The notes: generated by a model from the sequence alone, not told the origin. Positions 1-11,889 are shown, counted from the stretch's first letter. The stretch is DNA of 64,000 nt from Dromiciops gliroides (GCF_019393635.1 NC_057861.1:546254711-546318710); one strand, 5' to 3'. Numbers and translations: made by a program.

Positions 1-133
1 TATAAAAGAGCTTTTATAGTGGAGGAGGAAGTGAGGGGGGTTGTGCAGGCAATGCTTGAATCTCACTTTCATCAGAATTAGTTCAAAGAGGGAAGCATAT
101 ATACATACACACACACACATTCAGTTGTGTATA
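1..133. other. Left edge, no gene
   Basis: This is A/G-rich sequence followed by a short (AC)n near 107-119. I see no gene or clear repeat family. Confidence 0.4.
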
Positions 134-262
134 GAAAGGCCCTGGAGTCAGGAGGACCTGAGTTCAAAGCCAGCCTCAGACACTTGACACTTACTAGCTG
201 TGTGATGCTGGGCAAGTCACTTAATCCCAATTGCCTCACCTAAAAACATTTTTTTTATTTTA
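134..262 (+). mobile_element. tRNA-derived marsupial SINE, 5' truncated
   Basis: It has the B-box-like GAGTTCAAA, the ctagctgtgtga and gggcaagtcacttaa blocks and the aattgcctcac end of the young WSINE1-like family. The head is missing. Confidence 0.75.
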
Positions 263-271
263 AAAAAGATA

Positions 272-1430
272 GTGGCAATAGTCATGATATTAGACAAAGT
301 AAAAGCAAAAATAGACCTAATTAAAAGAGATAATAAGGAAAACTACATTCTGCTAAAAGGTATCACAGACAATGAAATATTATTTTTTCAAATTACAACA
401 ATTTTTCTCTCTAATAAAGGCCTTATTTCTCAAATATATAGAGAACTGAGTCAAATTTTGTAAAATAAGAGCCATTCTCCAATTGATAAATGGTCAAATG
501 ATATGAACAGGCAGTTTCCAGAAGAAATCAAAGTGATCTATAGTCATATGGAAAAAATGCTCTAACTCACTATTGATTAGAGAAATGCAAATTAAAACAA
601 CTATGAGGTACCACTTCATACCTATCAGAAATGACAAACAATGGAGGAGATGAAGGAAAATAAGTACACTAATAAACTCATTAGTGGAGTAATGAATGGG
701 TCCAGCCACTATAAAGAACAATTTGAAATTATGCCCAACGGGATAGAAAACTATACATATCCTTTGATCCAGCAATACTACTGCCCAGTCTATATCCTAA
801 AGAGATCAAAGAAAAAGGAAATGGACCTATATGTACAAAAATATTTATAGGTTCTTTTTGTTCATATAGTTCTTTTGTTCTTATAGTTCTTTTTGTCATG
901 GCAAAGAGCTGGAAATTGAAAGAATGATCACTAATTGGGGAATGGCTGAGCAAGTCACGATATATGATGGTGATGGGGTACTATTGTTCTGTAAGAAATG
1001 ACAAGGGAGTGGTTTCAGAAAAAACCTTGCAAGACCTATAGGAACTTATGAAAAGTGAAGAACTAGAAGATTATTTGTGTATGGTAACATCAATATTACA
1101 ATGAAGACCAACTGTGTAAGACAGCTACTCTGATCAATACAATGATCCAAGACAATTACAAAGAATTTGTGATGAAAAAATGCTATTCATATTCAGAGAG
1201 AAAACTGATGAACTCTGAGTGCAGATTTGAAGTATAATTTTATCACTTTATTTTTGTGCTTTCTTTGCAATATGGAAATGCGTTTTGCATGATTTCACAT
1301 GCTTAATTGATCTCATATTACTTGCCTTCTCAGTGGGTAGGGGAGGGGTAGAAGGAAGGGAGAGAATTTGAAACTCAAAATTTAAACAGAAAAGAATGTT
1401 TAAAAATTAAAAAATAATAAATTTCAAGAG
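272..1430 (+). mobile_element. L1 ORF2/3' UTR fragment, internally deleted
   Basis: Between about 290 and 355 it matches the early part of L1 ORF2. It then jumps to the C-terminal ORF2 region (about 400-960), readable only with frameshifts and stops. It ends with a 3' UTR of the type with a cttgccttctcagtggg block and an A-rich tail at about 1390-1430. The small ORFs here are remnants of ORF2, not genes. Confidence 0.7.
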
Positions 1431-1645
1431 AAAAATACTATGAGCAAACAGTTCTCAAAAGAATTGCAAACTATTGATAAACATACGAAAAGATTGTTCC
1501 AAATGATTAATGAGTAAAATTCAAATTGAAATAACTCCAAGGTTTCATCTCATCCTCAGCAAATTGGCAAAGATGACAAAAGAAGGGAATTATTAGTGTT
1601 GGAGGCAGGTGGCAGAAAAACAGAGAAGCAGGATATATGTACATG

Positions 1646-1827
1646 GGGAAAGCTTACTGATTCTAGATTCAGAGGACTTTGGTTTGTATTCAGCCTTCAA
1701 CAATGTCTGCTACAGGCATAAACCTGGGCACTTAACCTTCTTGGGCATCACCTTACTCACCTGTGAAAGAAGAAGGTTGGATTATATAGCCTCTCAGATT
1801 GACTCCAGCTCTAGCTCTATGATTCTG
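1646..1827 (+). mobile_element. MIR-like CORE-SINE nested in L1
   Basis: The sequence has the MIR order: tRNA-like head, gggcacttaacc block, ccttactcacctgtgaaa, then a tctatgattctg end. It is flanked by GTACATG at 1639-1645 and 1828-1834, a likely 7-bp target duplication. Confidence 0.6.
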
Positions 1828-1882
1828 GTACATGATGGATGGAACTGTAAACTGGTCCAACAATTCGGAAAAACAACTAGGA

Positions 1883-2295
1883 TATCAACATTATGTGTTG
1901 ATCAACTGTGATAGACTAGATTCTTCTCACCAATACAACGATACAAGAGAGTTCCAAAGGACTCACGATGGAAAAGGCTCTCCAAATCCAGGAAAAAAAA
2001 GAACTGTGGAATATGGATGCTGATTGAATCACACTATTTCTTTTATTTTTGGTGCTGTTGTTTTTCTTTTTTTGAGGTTTTTCCTTTTTGCTCTGATTCT
2101 TCTCTTATAACATGACTAATGCAGAAATGTGTTTAATGTGATTATACATATATAACCTATATCAAATTACCAGCTGTCTTGGGGAGGGGAGGGAGGGAGA
2201 AAAATTTGAAACTGGAAATCTTATAAAAACAAATGTTGAAAACTATCTCTACATGTAACTGGAAAATAATAAAATACTTTTTTTTTTTCAAAAAA
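1883..2295 (+). mobile_element. Younger L1 3' end nested in older L1
   Basis: It starts inside the ORF2 end and carries the 3' UTR type with tgtcttggggagggg, then aataaaatac and an A/T tail. The 15-bp target duplication GAAAAACAACTAGGA is exact at 1868-1882 and 2296-2310. Confidence 0.85.
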
Positions 2296-2500
2296 GAAAA
2301 ACAACTAGGAATCATGCTGTAGACAAGGTGGCTAAAATGTCCTTTGACCCAAAGATCCTACTGGTAAGTCTAAATGGCCAAGAAGTTCAAAGATAGAAAG
2401 GCTGCACAGACACCAACATTATTTATAACAGCACTTTTTATAACAGTAGCAAAGAATTGGAATCAAAATAGATGCCCATCATTTGTGGAGGAAGAGGAAA

Positions 2501-2924
2501 TGTAAAGAACAAAAATAATATGAATGCTATAACTATCATAACAACCTTTGGGCCCAAAGAAAAGACAAGAAAATGTTCTTCCCTCTCTTCTTTGCAAAGA
2601 TGGGGGGGGGGTAGTATGTAACATGGCACATACCATCAGACTCAGTTAAAGTGTTGGTTCATTTAGCTGAACTGCTTTTTCTCCCACTCTTTTGCATTCA
2701 TTGTTACAAAAGTTGGCTCCTAGGAGGAAGGGGGGATGATATATTTGGAAATGTGAGTGATATGAAAACAAAAAGCATTGAAATTAAATTAATTAAATTT
2801 TTAAATGATAAAAAGAAGAAATCTTCAGCGTAGATCTCTCTATGAGCATCCTCCTACTTAGGCAAACAGGCACAAAGCAAAACAGAACTGTAACATCTGC
2901 ACAAATGCTAAAGTCTGCTTCAAA
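2501..2924. other. Intergenic, no gene
   Basis: It holds a short G run near 2601-2610 and A-rich sequence. I see no supported feature. Confidence 0.4.
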
Positions 2925-3025
2925 TCCTTTCTTTCTTGGCCTCAGTTTCCTTAACTGTAAAATAATGGAGTTACACTAGATAATCTCTAAGGTCCCTTCT
3001 GGCTCTGACATTCTGCTTCTATGAG
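2925..3025 (+). mobile_element. MIR-like remnant
   Basis: It matches the second half of MIR: cctcagtttcctt, actgtaaaat, then ctctaaggtcccttctggctct. Confidence 0.7.
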
Positions 3026-4114
3026 ACCATGATATGACTGATTCTCCCCCTGGAGAGCCCTGGAATGAGGCCAGAGGAAGAGATTGGAATAGGTTCACGA
3101 TGCTTAGTAATTCTCCTTGACTCCAAGGAAACATGGATGCCCTTGCATCAGATGCATTTCCTGGGGCTTTGTGTTGTTCCTGATTGTATTCCCATGGAGG
3201 GAGAACCTTGTTTTGGTCTCCTCTCTTCGTTTTTCCCTCTACCCCCCTCTCCTTCCACTTCCAGCCTCCACTCCCCACTTCTTGCTTTATATAATTGTCC
3301 ACATCCAAGGAGCCCTTATGTAACCACAGTCACCTCAGGCTCCCCTCCCTCCCCCTAGCTGCTTGTCGGCAGTAATCTTTCATGCTTGGCTGGGCCATGC
3401 CCTCAGCCAGAAATGTAAAAGAGGGAAAAGGAGATCTGCCATCCCTAGCTCTATCACTTGCCAAGGAGGAAGTTTTCTTCCCTGACTGGGGTGACCCCTT
3501 AGGATTGCCTCAGTCAGGAAAGATCACTGGTAAATCCTAAATCTAGAAAGGACTTTGGGGAGGGCAGGGTGGGAGGGTCATAAAGGTCCCTGCTCAAAGC
3601 CCTTGCTCTAGCCATCCCTAAGGTATGACAAGTCAGGCCATTGATGCTACCCAACACTTTGGGTGGTCCTGCTCCTGTGGAGACTCAGGAAAGTAAGGCA
3701 GGGGGGAGAGAGGGGACATCAATATAATTGGTGTCAGCACTTCATCCCAGCCCCTGCCCTAACCGGAGGCAGCTTCACCCCTGGCTACTGCTACTGTTTC
3801 CTTCTCTTTCTTGAATTCTCCCCCATTTCCACAATGTTTATTTTAACCACATTTTGCTTGCATTAAAATGGAAACAGAGATGAAAAGGGAAAGGTCCCAC
3901 ACAGCCCCAGAGATGGCTCTAATCACTGACCTGGGTCTTGTCCCAGTTCTTTTGATAATGCTGGCTTCCTGAAATTGCTCAGTTATATATTACAAATCCA
4001 GAATGTAACATAAATTACAGGTCAGAAAGCCCCAGTGGACAACAAACCAGAAGATCATGGGAATGTGACATTTTCTGGAATGACAAAGTTGAAATCGAAC
4101 TTGGGTCATCCAGG
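3026..4114. other. Intergenic, no gene
   Basis: This is mostly unique-looking sequence with pyrimidine-rich tracts (3220-3360). The small ORFs lack recognisable domains or codon bias. Confidence 0.5.
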
Positions 4115-4323
4115 CCAGAAGTTCTTAACCTAGGTACTATTTGTGAAGAAATTTCATGGGGGTCCTTGAACTTGGATGAGGCAGTGTCAGGGAATTACAT
4201 CTTTATTTTCATTAACCTCTAGCTGAAATCTAGCATTTCTTACAATTATGAATTTTTTAGGAGAATGACCATCAAAGGGATCCCAACACAGTAAAAAAAA
4301 AAAAAAAGGTTACAGACATCTGA
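4115..4323 (+). mobile_element. hAT-like non-autonomous element, family A
   Basis: It starts ccagaagttcttaacc and ends ggttacagacatctg, which are imperfect terminal inverted repeats. The body resembles the copies near 20.1, 21.2, 49.2 and 58.6 kb. An A15 run lies inside. Confidence 0.5.
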
Positions 4324-5371
4324 TGTAGACGGATCCCTTTCATTTTACAGATGAGGAAGATTTGGCCTAGAAAGGGGATATTGGGACAGTGAGGTACAGT
4401 GAGGAAATCGCCGGATTTAGAATCAAAAGATCTGTGTCTGGATCTTGCTTCTGCTGCTAAATTACCTATGTAACATCAGGCGAGTGAGTCAGTCCATTGC
4501 AGCCAGCTGCTTTTTTTGAGATTTCTACAGAAAGAGCCAATCAGCCAATGATGCTTTCTTACAGGCACAATTTACTTCACACAAGAGGAGACTTTGTGGC
4601 TTAATTTGAGATATTTACTGAGGGAGGAGCCAGGGGGAAGAAAAAGGAGGGGAGGTGGTGAGAAAGGGGAGGGGAGATGCACAGAAAGGACACATTCAGA
4701 TCAGAGTCACTAGAGAAACAAAGCCACGGATGGATCTCTTGAAGGTCAAGGTACAGCTGTGACGTAGAGAACAAGGGAGTACAGGCCTGGGTGGGATGAT
4801 CTTCAGACAACAGGATGGGGAAGAAGTCTATGACACATCCAAAGACTCCCTCTAGACCCAGCATCCAGGTTAAACTGGCATGCCCATTTTCTGGTTTGGA
4901 GGGGCCCATCTGAGATTTCCCCACAAAACATGGCTCCTCTAATATATGGGAAAGAGGCAGATGTCTCATAAGGTGGGAGCACTATCTCATTCGGGTGAAT
5001 CTGGTTGGTTTCCCACATCTGATGTGACTCCCTGGTGTCTGGGATGGACTTTTCGGGCAAGGGAGATTCCAGATTGGTGGGTTCCAGAGAAGACAGCAGT
5101 GAGGGGTTATTAGGCAGCAGGTGGAAATGTGTCTGAAGAGGAGACAGCCTGTCACATACAAAAAATAATTTAAAAGTGAAAAATGCTAGTTCCATAAAAT
5201 AAGAGGAGGTTTTGTTTATTGTTTGGGTTGTGGGGGTTTTGGGGGGGTTGGTTTGTTTTTTGAAGTGCCAGAGTAAATTCTCTGACAATATTTCCCTGCT
5301 CTACAAAAGTACAGAGGATGGACTAGATAACTCTGTGATCTCTCCTAGCTTGTAATTCTGGGCGGAAAAAT
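4324..5371. other. Intergenic with weak MIR remnant
   Basis: About 4390-4490 is a worn MIR-like piece. The rest has no supported gene; the long minus-strand ORF at 4803-5288 has low-complexity composition and no known domain. Confidence 0.45.
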
Positions 5372-5530
5372 GAGAAAGAAGATTAGCTCTAGACTCTAAG
5401 GAGTCAGAAGCCCTACTTCTGACACTCACTACCTGTGTGACCTTGGACCAGTCACTTGACCTCCTCAGGCTTTGGGTTCCCCATCTCCAAAATGAGGAGG
5501 TCAAATGACAGGGCCTCTGTGATCTCTCCA
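5372..5530 (+). mobile_element. MIR-like CORE-SINE
   Basis: The ordered blocks are ctacctgtgtgacctt, gaccagtcacttgacctc and ccatctccaaaatgagg, ending gtgatctctcc. Confidence 0.8.
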
Positions 5531-5857
5531 AAAAAAAAAAAGTCACACTAGAAGAGTAAAGGTGAGAACTCTAGACTAGCACTAAACTCAACTCTCTTTC
5601 TACTATTATTTCTATATGTGTTTACTTTTATGGGGGCTAAGTGGTAATAAAGGCTACAGGCAGAAGGTACCGGAGAAATGCCTCATAAATAAAACCACCA
5701 GCACTTGAACCAAGTCTTAGAGCATGCAGAGGTGTGTCCTGCTCTCCTTATTACTCTCCCTCCTCAGCCTAAGATAGGAAGCCCAGAAAGCTTGGCTCTG
5801 GCATTACAGCCTCACCAAGACTTTGGTCTAAGAACTCAGCCTCCTCACATCGAGTAG
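5531..5857. other. Intergenic, no feature seen
   Basis: Ordinary sequence with no repeat or gene that I can support. Confidence 0.4.
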
Positions 5858-6280
5858 GACCTTAGAAATCATAGATTTAAAGCTGAATGGGACCTTGGCA
5901 AGCACCTATCCAATCCCCGCTCCCTTTTATATATGAGGAAACCCACAGCCTTAAATCAAATGGATAACAAATCAGAGAGCCAGGATTTGGGGCAAGGTCC
6001 AGGGGCACCAAATCCAGTATTGTCCTTCGCTATATTTCTCTGACTCTGATGAGAAAGATTTCTCCATATAATATGAATATTGACCACTGATATCAGTACA
6101 ATTCTTTAAGGTTTACAAAGTGCTACTTACAAGGAACCTGTGAGATAGATATGCAAATATCACTATTCTCATTTTATAAGTGAGAAAACTGAGACAGAAG
6201 GAGAAGTGACTTTCCCAAGACCACACAATTAGTAGCAGAACTGGAATTTGAACCTAGGACTAGTAATTGCACAGAATGGT
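5858..6280 (-). mobile_element. Two MIR-like remnants
   Basis: About 5858-6010 begins catagatttaaagctga and about 6075-6275 contains tgagaaaactgagacag then tttgaacctaggac. Both are MIR-type in reverse orientation. Confidence 0.7.
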
Positions 6281-6489
6281 ATAGTGGAAAGAGGATTTAA
6301 TTTGAAGTATCATAAGACCGTAGATTTGGACTCCTCCCTGGGAGAGTCCTTAGAAATCTTCTGGGATTCTGTCCTGCACCAAAGGACCATGGACTCTGAC
6401 TCTGAGTCTTAGTTTTACAGTCAACAAGCATTTATATAATGGCTACTATATAGAGATAGAGATCGTGCCAAATGGCCACTAGGTGGGGC

Positions 6490-6900
6490 CATTGTTCACA
6501 GAGTGCTAGGCCTGGAATCAGGAAGACATCTTCCTGAGTTCAAATCTAGACACTAGGGGAGCAAGGCGGCGCAGTGGATAAAGCACCGGCCCTGCATTCA
6601 GGAATACCTGAGTTCAAATCTGGCCTCAGACACTTGACACTTACTAGCTGTGTGACCCTGGGCAAGCCACTTAACCCCCATTGCCCTGCAAAAAAAAAAT
6701 TAAAAATTAAAAAAAAAAATTTAGACACTAACTAGCTAGGTGACCCTGGGCACACTTAACTGTGTTTGCCTCAGTTTCTTCATCTGTAAAATGAGCTGAG
6801 GAAGGAAATGGCAAATCACTCAAGTATTTTTGCCAAGAAAACCCTTAAGGGGGTCAAGAAGAGTCAAACATGACTGAAAACAACTAAATAACAAATGTTC
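6490..6900 (+). mobile_element. MAR1-like CORE-SINE, split by a young SINE
   Basis: The head (ggcctggaatcaggaagac, ttcctgagttcaaat) and the body with the tail tttgccaagaaaaccc to catgactgaaaacaact lie on either side of the SINE at 6556-6721. Confidence 0.8.
6556..6721 (+). mobile_element. WSINE1-like SINE, full length
   Basis: It runs from a gcaaggcggcgcagtggata head to an A-rich tail. The target duplication TAGACACTA is exact at 6547-6555 and 6722-6730, so it inserted into the MAR1 copy. Confidence 0.9.
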
Positions 6901-6959
6901 CAGGCACTGTACTAAGTGCTGTTGTTGTTTGTCTTTTGTTCTCAAAAAGGACCATGACA

Positions 6960-7105
6960 TGGGGCGGCTAGGTGGCGCAGTGGATAAAGAACTGGCCTTG
7001 GATTCAGGAGTACCTGAGTTCAAATCCGGCCTCAGACACTTGACTTACTAGCTGTGTGACCCTGGGCAAGTCACTTAACCCCCATTGCCCAGCCAAAAAA
7101 AAAAA
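6960..7105 (+). mobile_element. WSINE1-like SINE, full length
   Basis: It starts ggggcggctaggtggcgcag and ends in an A tail. The direct repeat AAAAAGGACCATGACA is at 6944-6959 and 7106-7121. The host is an older repeat beginning tgttgttgtttgtctttt and resuming after the SINE, to about 7170. Confidence 0.9.
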
Positions 7106-7170
7106 AAAAAGGACCATGACACTGGGGTGATGTCAGGACTTACAGTGAATTGGATTTAAGTTAGACATCG

Positions 7171-7715
7171 CTGAGTACTAGAGATACAAAGGAAGGCAAA
7201 AAGTCTCTACTCCCAAAGAGTTCACAATCTAAAGGGGGAAGAGAATGGGGGTGGGGGGGTGAGTCTACCCAGTGAGGGGAGGGGGCTGAGGAAGACCTGA
7301 AGCAAGGTAGGAGACGATGAGGTGGCCTCACTGGGTCCCCTCCTTTATAGTAAGAGGATCTAGCGTCAACAACCAGCTGCCTCTGTCCCTGGGTCCCTCC
7401 CTCCACCTCTAAGAGTGTCTTTCTGGATGAGGAAATGGCTGAAATTCCCTTCTTCAATACTTTTTTATAGTTCCCAGATCTATACATTTATAAAGGTCTC
7501 CTCCTCCTCCCGAACTCTGCATCTTCCTTGTTTGACCTTCTAGTGATGGATCATTGAATCTCAGTCCCTTGGATGACCCAATTTCCAATTCCCTAGAGAA
7601 AAAAATAAAAAGAACCCTGCCCAGGAAACTGAATGAGAAAAACCTACTTGGGAACTGCTTAGAAATTGTTTTTGTTTTCACATCCTAGAACCTAGAACAG
7701 TTCCTTGCAGATTGT
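7171..7715. other. Intergenic, old repeat piece
   Basis: About 7170-7235 resembles the ancient repeat seen at 18.74, 28.21 and 61.3 kb (tactagagatacaaaggaagg and following). The rest shows no supported feature. Confidence 0.4.
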
Positions 7716-7717
7716 AT

Positions 7718-7990
7718 CTTAGAGCTAGAGCTATAAAAGATATCAGGCATTCAAAATTGGCCTCAGAAACTTGACATTTACTAGCTGTGTGACCCTGGGC
7801 AAGTCACATAACCCCAATTGCCTCACCAAAAAAAAAAAAAAAGGACTTCAGAAGCCACCTGGTCCAATTGCCTCATTTTACAGATGACAAGTCTGAGGCC
7901 CAGGGAAGTTAAGTAACTTGCCCAAGGTCACACAGGTAACAGTGGCAGAAACAAGACTTTAACCTTGATTCTCTGGCCACAAATCCAAAA
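7718..7990 (-). mobile_element. MIR-like remnant carrying a truncated + strand SINE
   Basis: The MIR runs from ttagagctagagctataaaag to tctctggccacaaatcc in reverse orientation. A 5'-truncated WSINE1-like element with A15 tail sits at about 7748-7842 on the + strand. Confidence 0.75.
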
Positions 7991-8039
7991 GACAATTAGC
8001 GACTTGTCTTTTGCTCATTCTAGGGGGAAGGGAAGGGAA

Positions 8040-8275
8040 CATGAATTTATTAAGCACCTACTATACATCAGATTCTGTGCCAACACTTTTGATCCTCACA
8101 ACAACCCTGGGAGGTAAGGGTTATTATCATCCTCATTAAACAGTTGAAAAAACTGAAGCAGACAGAGGTTAAGTGACTTGCCCAGGGTCACACAGCCCAA
8201 TAAATGATCAAGGCAGGATCTTAACACAGATCTTCCTGATTTCAGGCCCATTATCCACTGTGCCACCCAGTGATC
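8040..8275 (-). mobile_element. MIR-like CORE-SINE, near full length
   Basis: Reverse orientation, from tttattaagcacctactat through tcctcacaacaaccctggga to ccactgtgccacc. Confidence 0.85.
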
Positions 8276-8279
8276 TCTG

Positions 8280-8510
8280 CAACAGAAAAGAGCTGGGCTT
8301 ATAGCCCATCGATGACCCTTGCTATTCGATCATGGGCAACTCATTTAATCTCTGTGCCCCAATTTCCTCATCTGTAAAATGGATATAATAGCTTTACACC
8401 AAATATTATATGGATTAATATAACAAGTTATTACATTAATTTCTTCATATGGTGGCTGTGAGAATCAAATCAGATGTTTTTAAATGTTTTCAAATCTTTA
8501 CATGAGTATC
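8280..8510 (+). mobile_element. MIR-like remnant
   Basis: It contains caactcatttaatctctg, aatttcctcatctgtaaaat and a worn tail to about 8510. Confidence 0.65.
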
Positions 8511-10330
8511 TAAATGTAATTTATTAATTCCACTCTGAAATGGATATGAAAGAGCCAACCCTTTGAAAAGCTGTGAAGAATTTGGAGCTTATCTTCAAGC
8601 CCTCCATGTTGTTGTTTTCTTCCCCAATCTTAACCTTTCTGCCATTCCCTCATAGGCCCCTAGTGCCCCTAGAGTACCCTGGTTTCTCCTGCTTGGGAGG
8701 AAAATCTATTGGATAAACAGTTCATTTTTACCAAGAATTTTTTTACTAACACACCAAATGTGTTACTCTCCCCAAAAGTATTTGTATTTTAATAGAACCT
8801 AGAGTGAGAGGATAAATGCTTAACATTCATCCCTAATTGGAAATTTTCCAGCATTAGGGCACTTGAGGTAAAGAAAAAAATTGGGGCAACATGGATTTCT
8901 TGGGTTGTTGGTTTGGGGGGCAGGACTTCTTCCTATTCTTCCCATGCCACATTTGGTTACTGTGAATTCTATAATTCTTTACATCATCTCACACCAGGGA
9001 GGATTTCCAGGGCATCCGTTGTCAGGCAGAGTTAGCCTGTGCTGCTTGGAGAAAATTTGGAGGTGGGAGAAAAGGAAGAGAGTAACAGTGCTTGGTGAGT
9101 CCCAGAAATCCCACTTCACAAGACCTTCCATCCAGTGGCCTAGAATTATGGGTATGTAAGTGGCTTGCTGGACAGAGCTCCTCTGACCTTGTCATCCACC
9201 GAGGGCCAGAAGAATTACTGGGTCAAGGCTTACAGGGAGAGGGAAGCAGGCATACTTTCCCCCCATTTTCCCAGTTATTTCCTGCCGGAACAGGGAGATG
9301 ACCTGATGGGAGAGCTGGTGAGCCAATTGGCTTTTACTTACTCAACTACTCCTCCCCCACCCCCGCTTTTTTTTCTTTTTTCTCTGATCCTCTTCACCCA
9401 ATTCTGCAAATGCCTTTGTATCTCCCAAAATCCTGTTCTGAATCATCAAACACTGTTGAGAAAAAGGCAGAGGGAAAAGTAGAGGGGTCACCTGACTTGT
9501 CTTTTGTCCTCAGACTTGATCTTCTATAATTTCCTTTCTGTATCCGTCTTAATGATGTCTCTGGCTTAGAGCTATTCATCTCTCGGAAACATTTTCATCT
9601 CATTTCACCACATTAATGCCTCAGAAAATTTTTATCCTTCTCTTTTCCTCCCCTCTCTCCAGTCCTCCTCTCTATGCTCTCCCCGACCCCCAGCACACTA
9701 AGGATTGTGGTTAAATCATATTTCTTCCTTTCTATCTGGCTTTCATTTTTGCTATTGTTCCATCAACAGCTTTCATTATTTGCCCAGCCTGCCTTTTAGT
9801 CTTTCCTGTAATCAATACTTATATCTCCCACTCCCTTTGTGGAACTATTTTCTCTCGAAAGACTCAAAGTGAGTTATTTTGGAAGCATTCTTTGCTCTCA
9901 CCAGGGTTCACTAAGAGAATCCTCCAAGTCAATAAGATGGCTTATTTCAGAACAAGGTTCACAGTAAAAATGGTCCTGTTTTCCTTCCTTCTATGTCTGC
10001 CACCTTGGAAAACCCCAAGGTTGAAAACACTAAAAGTTTATAGCCCTAAAGTAGCCATTAAGCCAATGCCTGCCACAGCAGCAGGACCCAACTTTTAAAT
10101 CCCACTGGATCCAGCACCTACTTCATGAAGTACATGGAACTAAACTTTGGGAGGCATGACTACAAGAGACATTGCAAAAAAGTCCCCTGCCTTCAAGATA
10201 CCTACAGATCTCCTTCCCCTTAGGGGCAAACACTGCCCAAGCAGTCCCCTCTTGGGGTTAGCCATTTAATCCCAGAAACTGAAGGGACTTCTCAACGGTG
10301 GGTTTGGTTGGGTTTGGTTGTTATCTTCTT
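8511..10330. other. Intergenic, unique-looking
   Basis: No repeat or gene is supported across about 1.8 kb. The short ORFs at 8881-9482 have no recognisable domain. Pyrimidine-rich stretches lie near 9350-9390 and 9640-9680. Confidence 0.45.
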
Positions 10331-10585
10331 CCCTTCCCTTCCCTTCCCTTCCCTTCCCTTCCCTTCCCTTCCCTTCCCTTCCCTTCCCTTCCCTTCCCTT
10401 CCCTTCCCTTCCCTTCCCTTCCCTTCCCTTCCCTTCCCTTCCCTTCCCTTCCCTTCCCTTCCCTTCCCTTCCCTTCCCTTCCCTTCCCTTCCCTTCCCTT
10501 CCCTTCCCTTCCCTTCCCTTCCCTTCCCTTCCCTTCCCTTCCCTTCCCTTCCCTTCCCTTCCCTTCCCTTCCCTTCCCTTCCCTT
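10331..10585. repeat. (CCCTT)51 microsatellite, AAGGG on the minus strand
   Basis: There are 51 uninterrupted CCCTT units, then a degenerate pyrimidine tail to about 10615. The strand asymmetry is complete. All long ORFs that overlap it are artefacts of the period-5 repeat. Confidence 0.98.
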
Positions 10586-10835
10586 CCTTTTCCTTCTCTT
10601 TCTTTTCTTCTTCCATTCCCAACACTTATCAAATAGTAGATGCATAATAAATGCTTGTTGACGTGATTTGGTAGTTGATATTCTCCCCAGGCACTGATCA
10701 CAGGAACCTAGAAGACCCAGATTTATACCCTCCTTCCTCTTTCCCCCTCTCTTTGTCCTCCCTTCCTCTCCTTCTCTTCCCTCCCTCCTCTCACACACAT
10801 ACAGCATCACGTCTTTTTTTTTGGGGGGGGGGGGT

Positions 10836-10990
10836 TGTTTTTTTTTTTTTTTTAGTGAGGCAATTGGGGTTAAGTGACTTGCCCAGGGTCACACAGCTAG
10901 TAAGTGTTAAGTGTCTGAGGCCAGATTTGAACTCAGGTACTCCTGAATCCAGGGCCAGTGATCTATCCACTGCACCACCTAGCTGCCCCT
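10836..10990 (-). mobile_element. WSINE1-like SINE
   Basis: It has a T-rich start (the A tail), then gtgaggcaattggggttaag, ending accacctagctgcccct, which is the reverse of the SINE head. A G11 run sits just upstream at about 10821-10833. Confidence 0.9.
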
Positions 10991-11747
10991 CTGATATTTT
11001 TTTAATTGACCAGACAGGTGAGCTATTGATAGAATATGAAGAACTCTGTAGGACTAGGACAGGAAACAGCCAAGTTTTGATGTGGGATGGGAAAAGAAGG
11101 GCCTGGAGTGTACGGGTTTGCCTTTAGAGGAGCTTAAGATAGACTATGAAGGGAAGAAAAGGGAGAATCAGCCTAAGGCAAATGTCATCTGCTTCTCCAT
11201 TTTGTTAAAGACCAGCCCTGAAGAGAAAGACACACGAGTGAGATTGTGTTACCTATATGAGCAAGTCAGAGATTAACCCCTGTGTAATCAGAACCAAAGC
11301 CTCTTATCTGATGCTATTGCTGAGACTACTGGCTGAAGCTATTGTCTGGATGCCACAGCTGTTTGCAGGCGCCTCAATCAGCCTCCTCCCACCTCCAACT
11401 GTGGGTAATAAGGGACAGATTTACACCATGCTGTCATATTTTCCTGGTGGGTTTCTTTATTGAAGCCACCAGTTCAGATTAACCACAAGGTGCATAAACC
11501 ATGCAACTTCAATTTCGATGAAAGATGGGCAGTAGCCCTGCCTTCCCCAACCGCTCACCTTGGGGATTCAGAGGGTGTGCAATTATTCCACAGAGATCTC
11601 AAACTGGGGCAACTCATTTGGATCATTTCACTGGCCTGGAGCTTACAAGGCTCCCTTGGGAAATGCACCTACCCCATTCCATTCCCTTCTACTTTGACCA
11701 CTTTTGTTTCTTTTGGACCTACTCCAGGAATGGCCTTGCTGGAAGGG
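10991..11747. other. Intergenic, unique-looking
   Basis: No repeat or gene is supported. The overlapping ORFs at 11257-11779 show no known domain. Confidence 0.4.
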
Positions 11748-11878
11748 TGATCTTTAAAGGTGATCTAATCCAACAATAAAGCCTGAGGTAAGTTAAATGG
11801 TTTGTCAGAGGTCACACTTAGAGGCAAAATTTGAACTCATGTGCTCTGACACTTTCTCCTTGTACCATGATATCTGTG
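11748..11878 (-). mobile_element. MIR-like remnant
   Basis: Reverse orientation with gatctaatccaacaataaa, gtcagaggtcacactta and tttgaactcatgtgctctga. Confidence 0.6.
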
Positions 11879-11889
11879 GGCAAAAACAC

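Larger units (their letters stand above)
1436..2500 (+). mobile_element. Older L1 ORF2 fragment split by two insertions
   Basis: Three pieces (about 1440-1645, 1828-1882 and 2296-2500) read in order as the C-terminal part of L1 ORF2. They are separated by a SINE and by a younger L1 3' end, each with a readable target duplication. Confidence 0.65.

Noticed and set aside
10266-10810. Several long ORFs of 110-170 codons on both strands
   Set aside because: They are produced by the period-5 CCCTT repeat, which is open in all frames. No gene.
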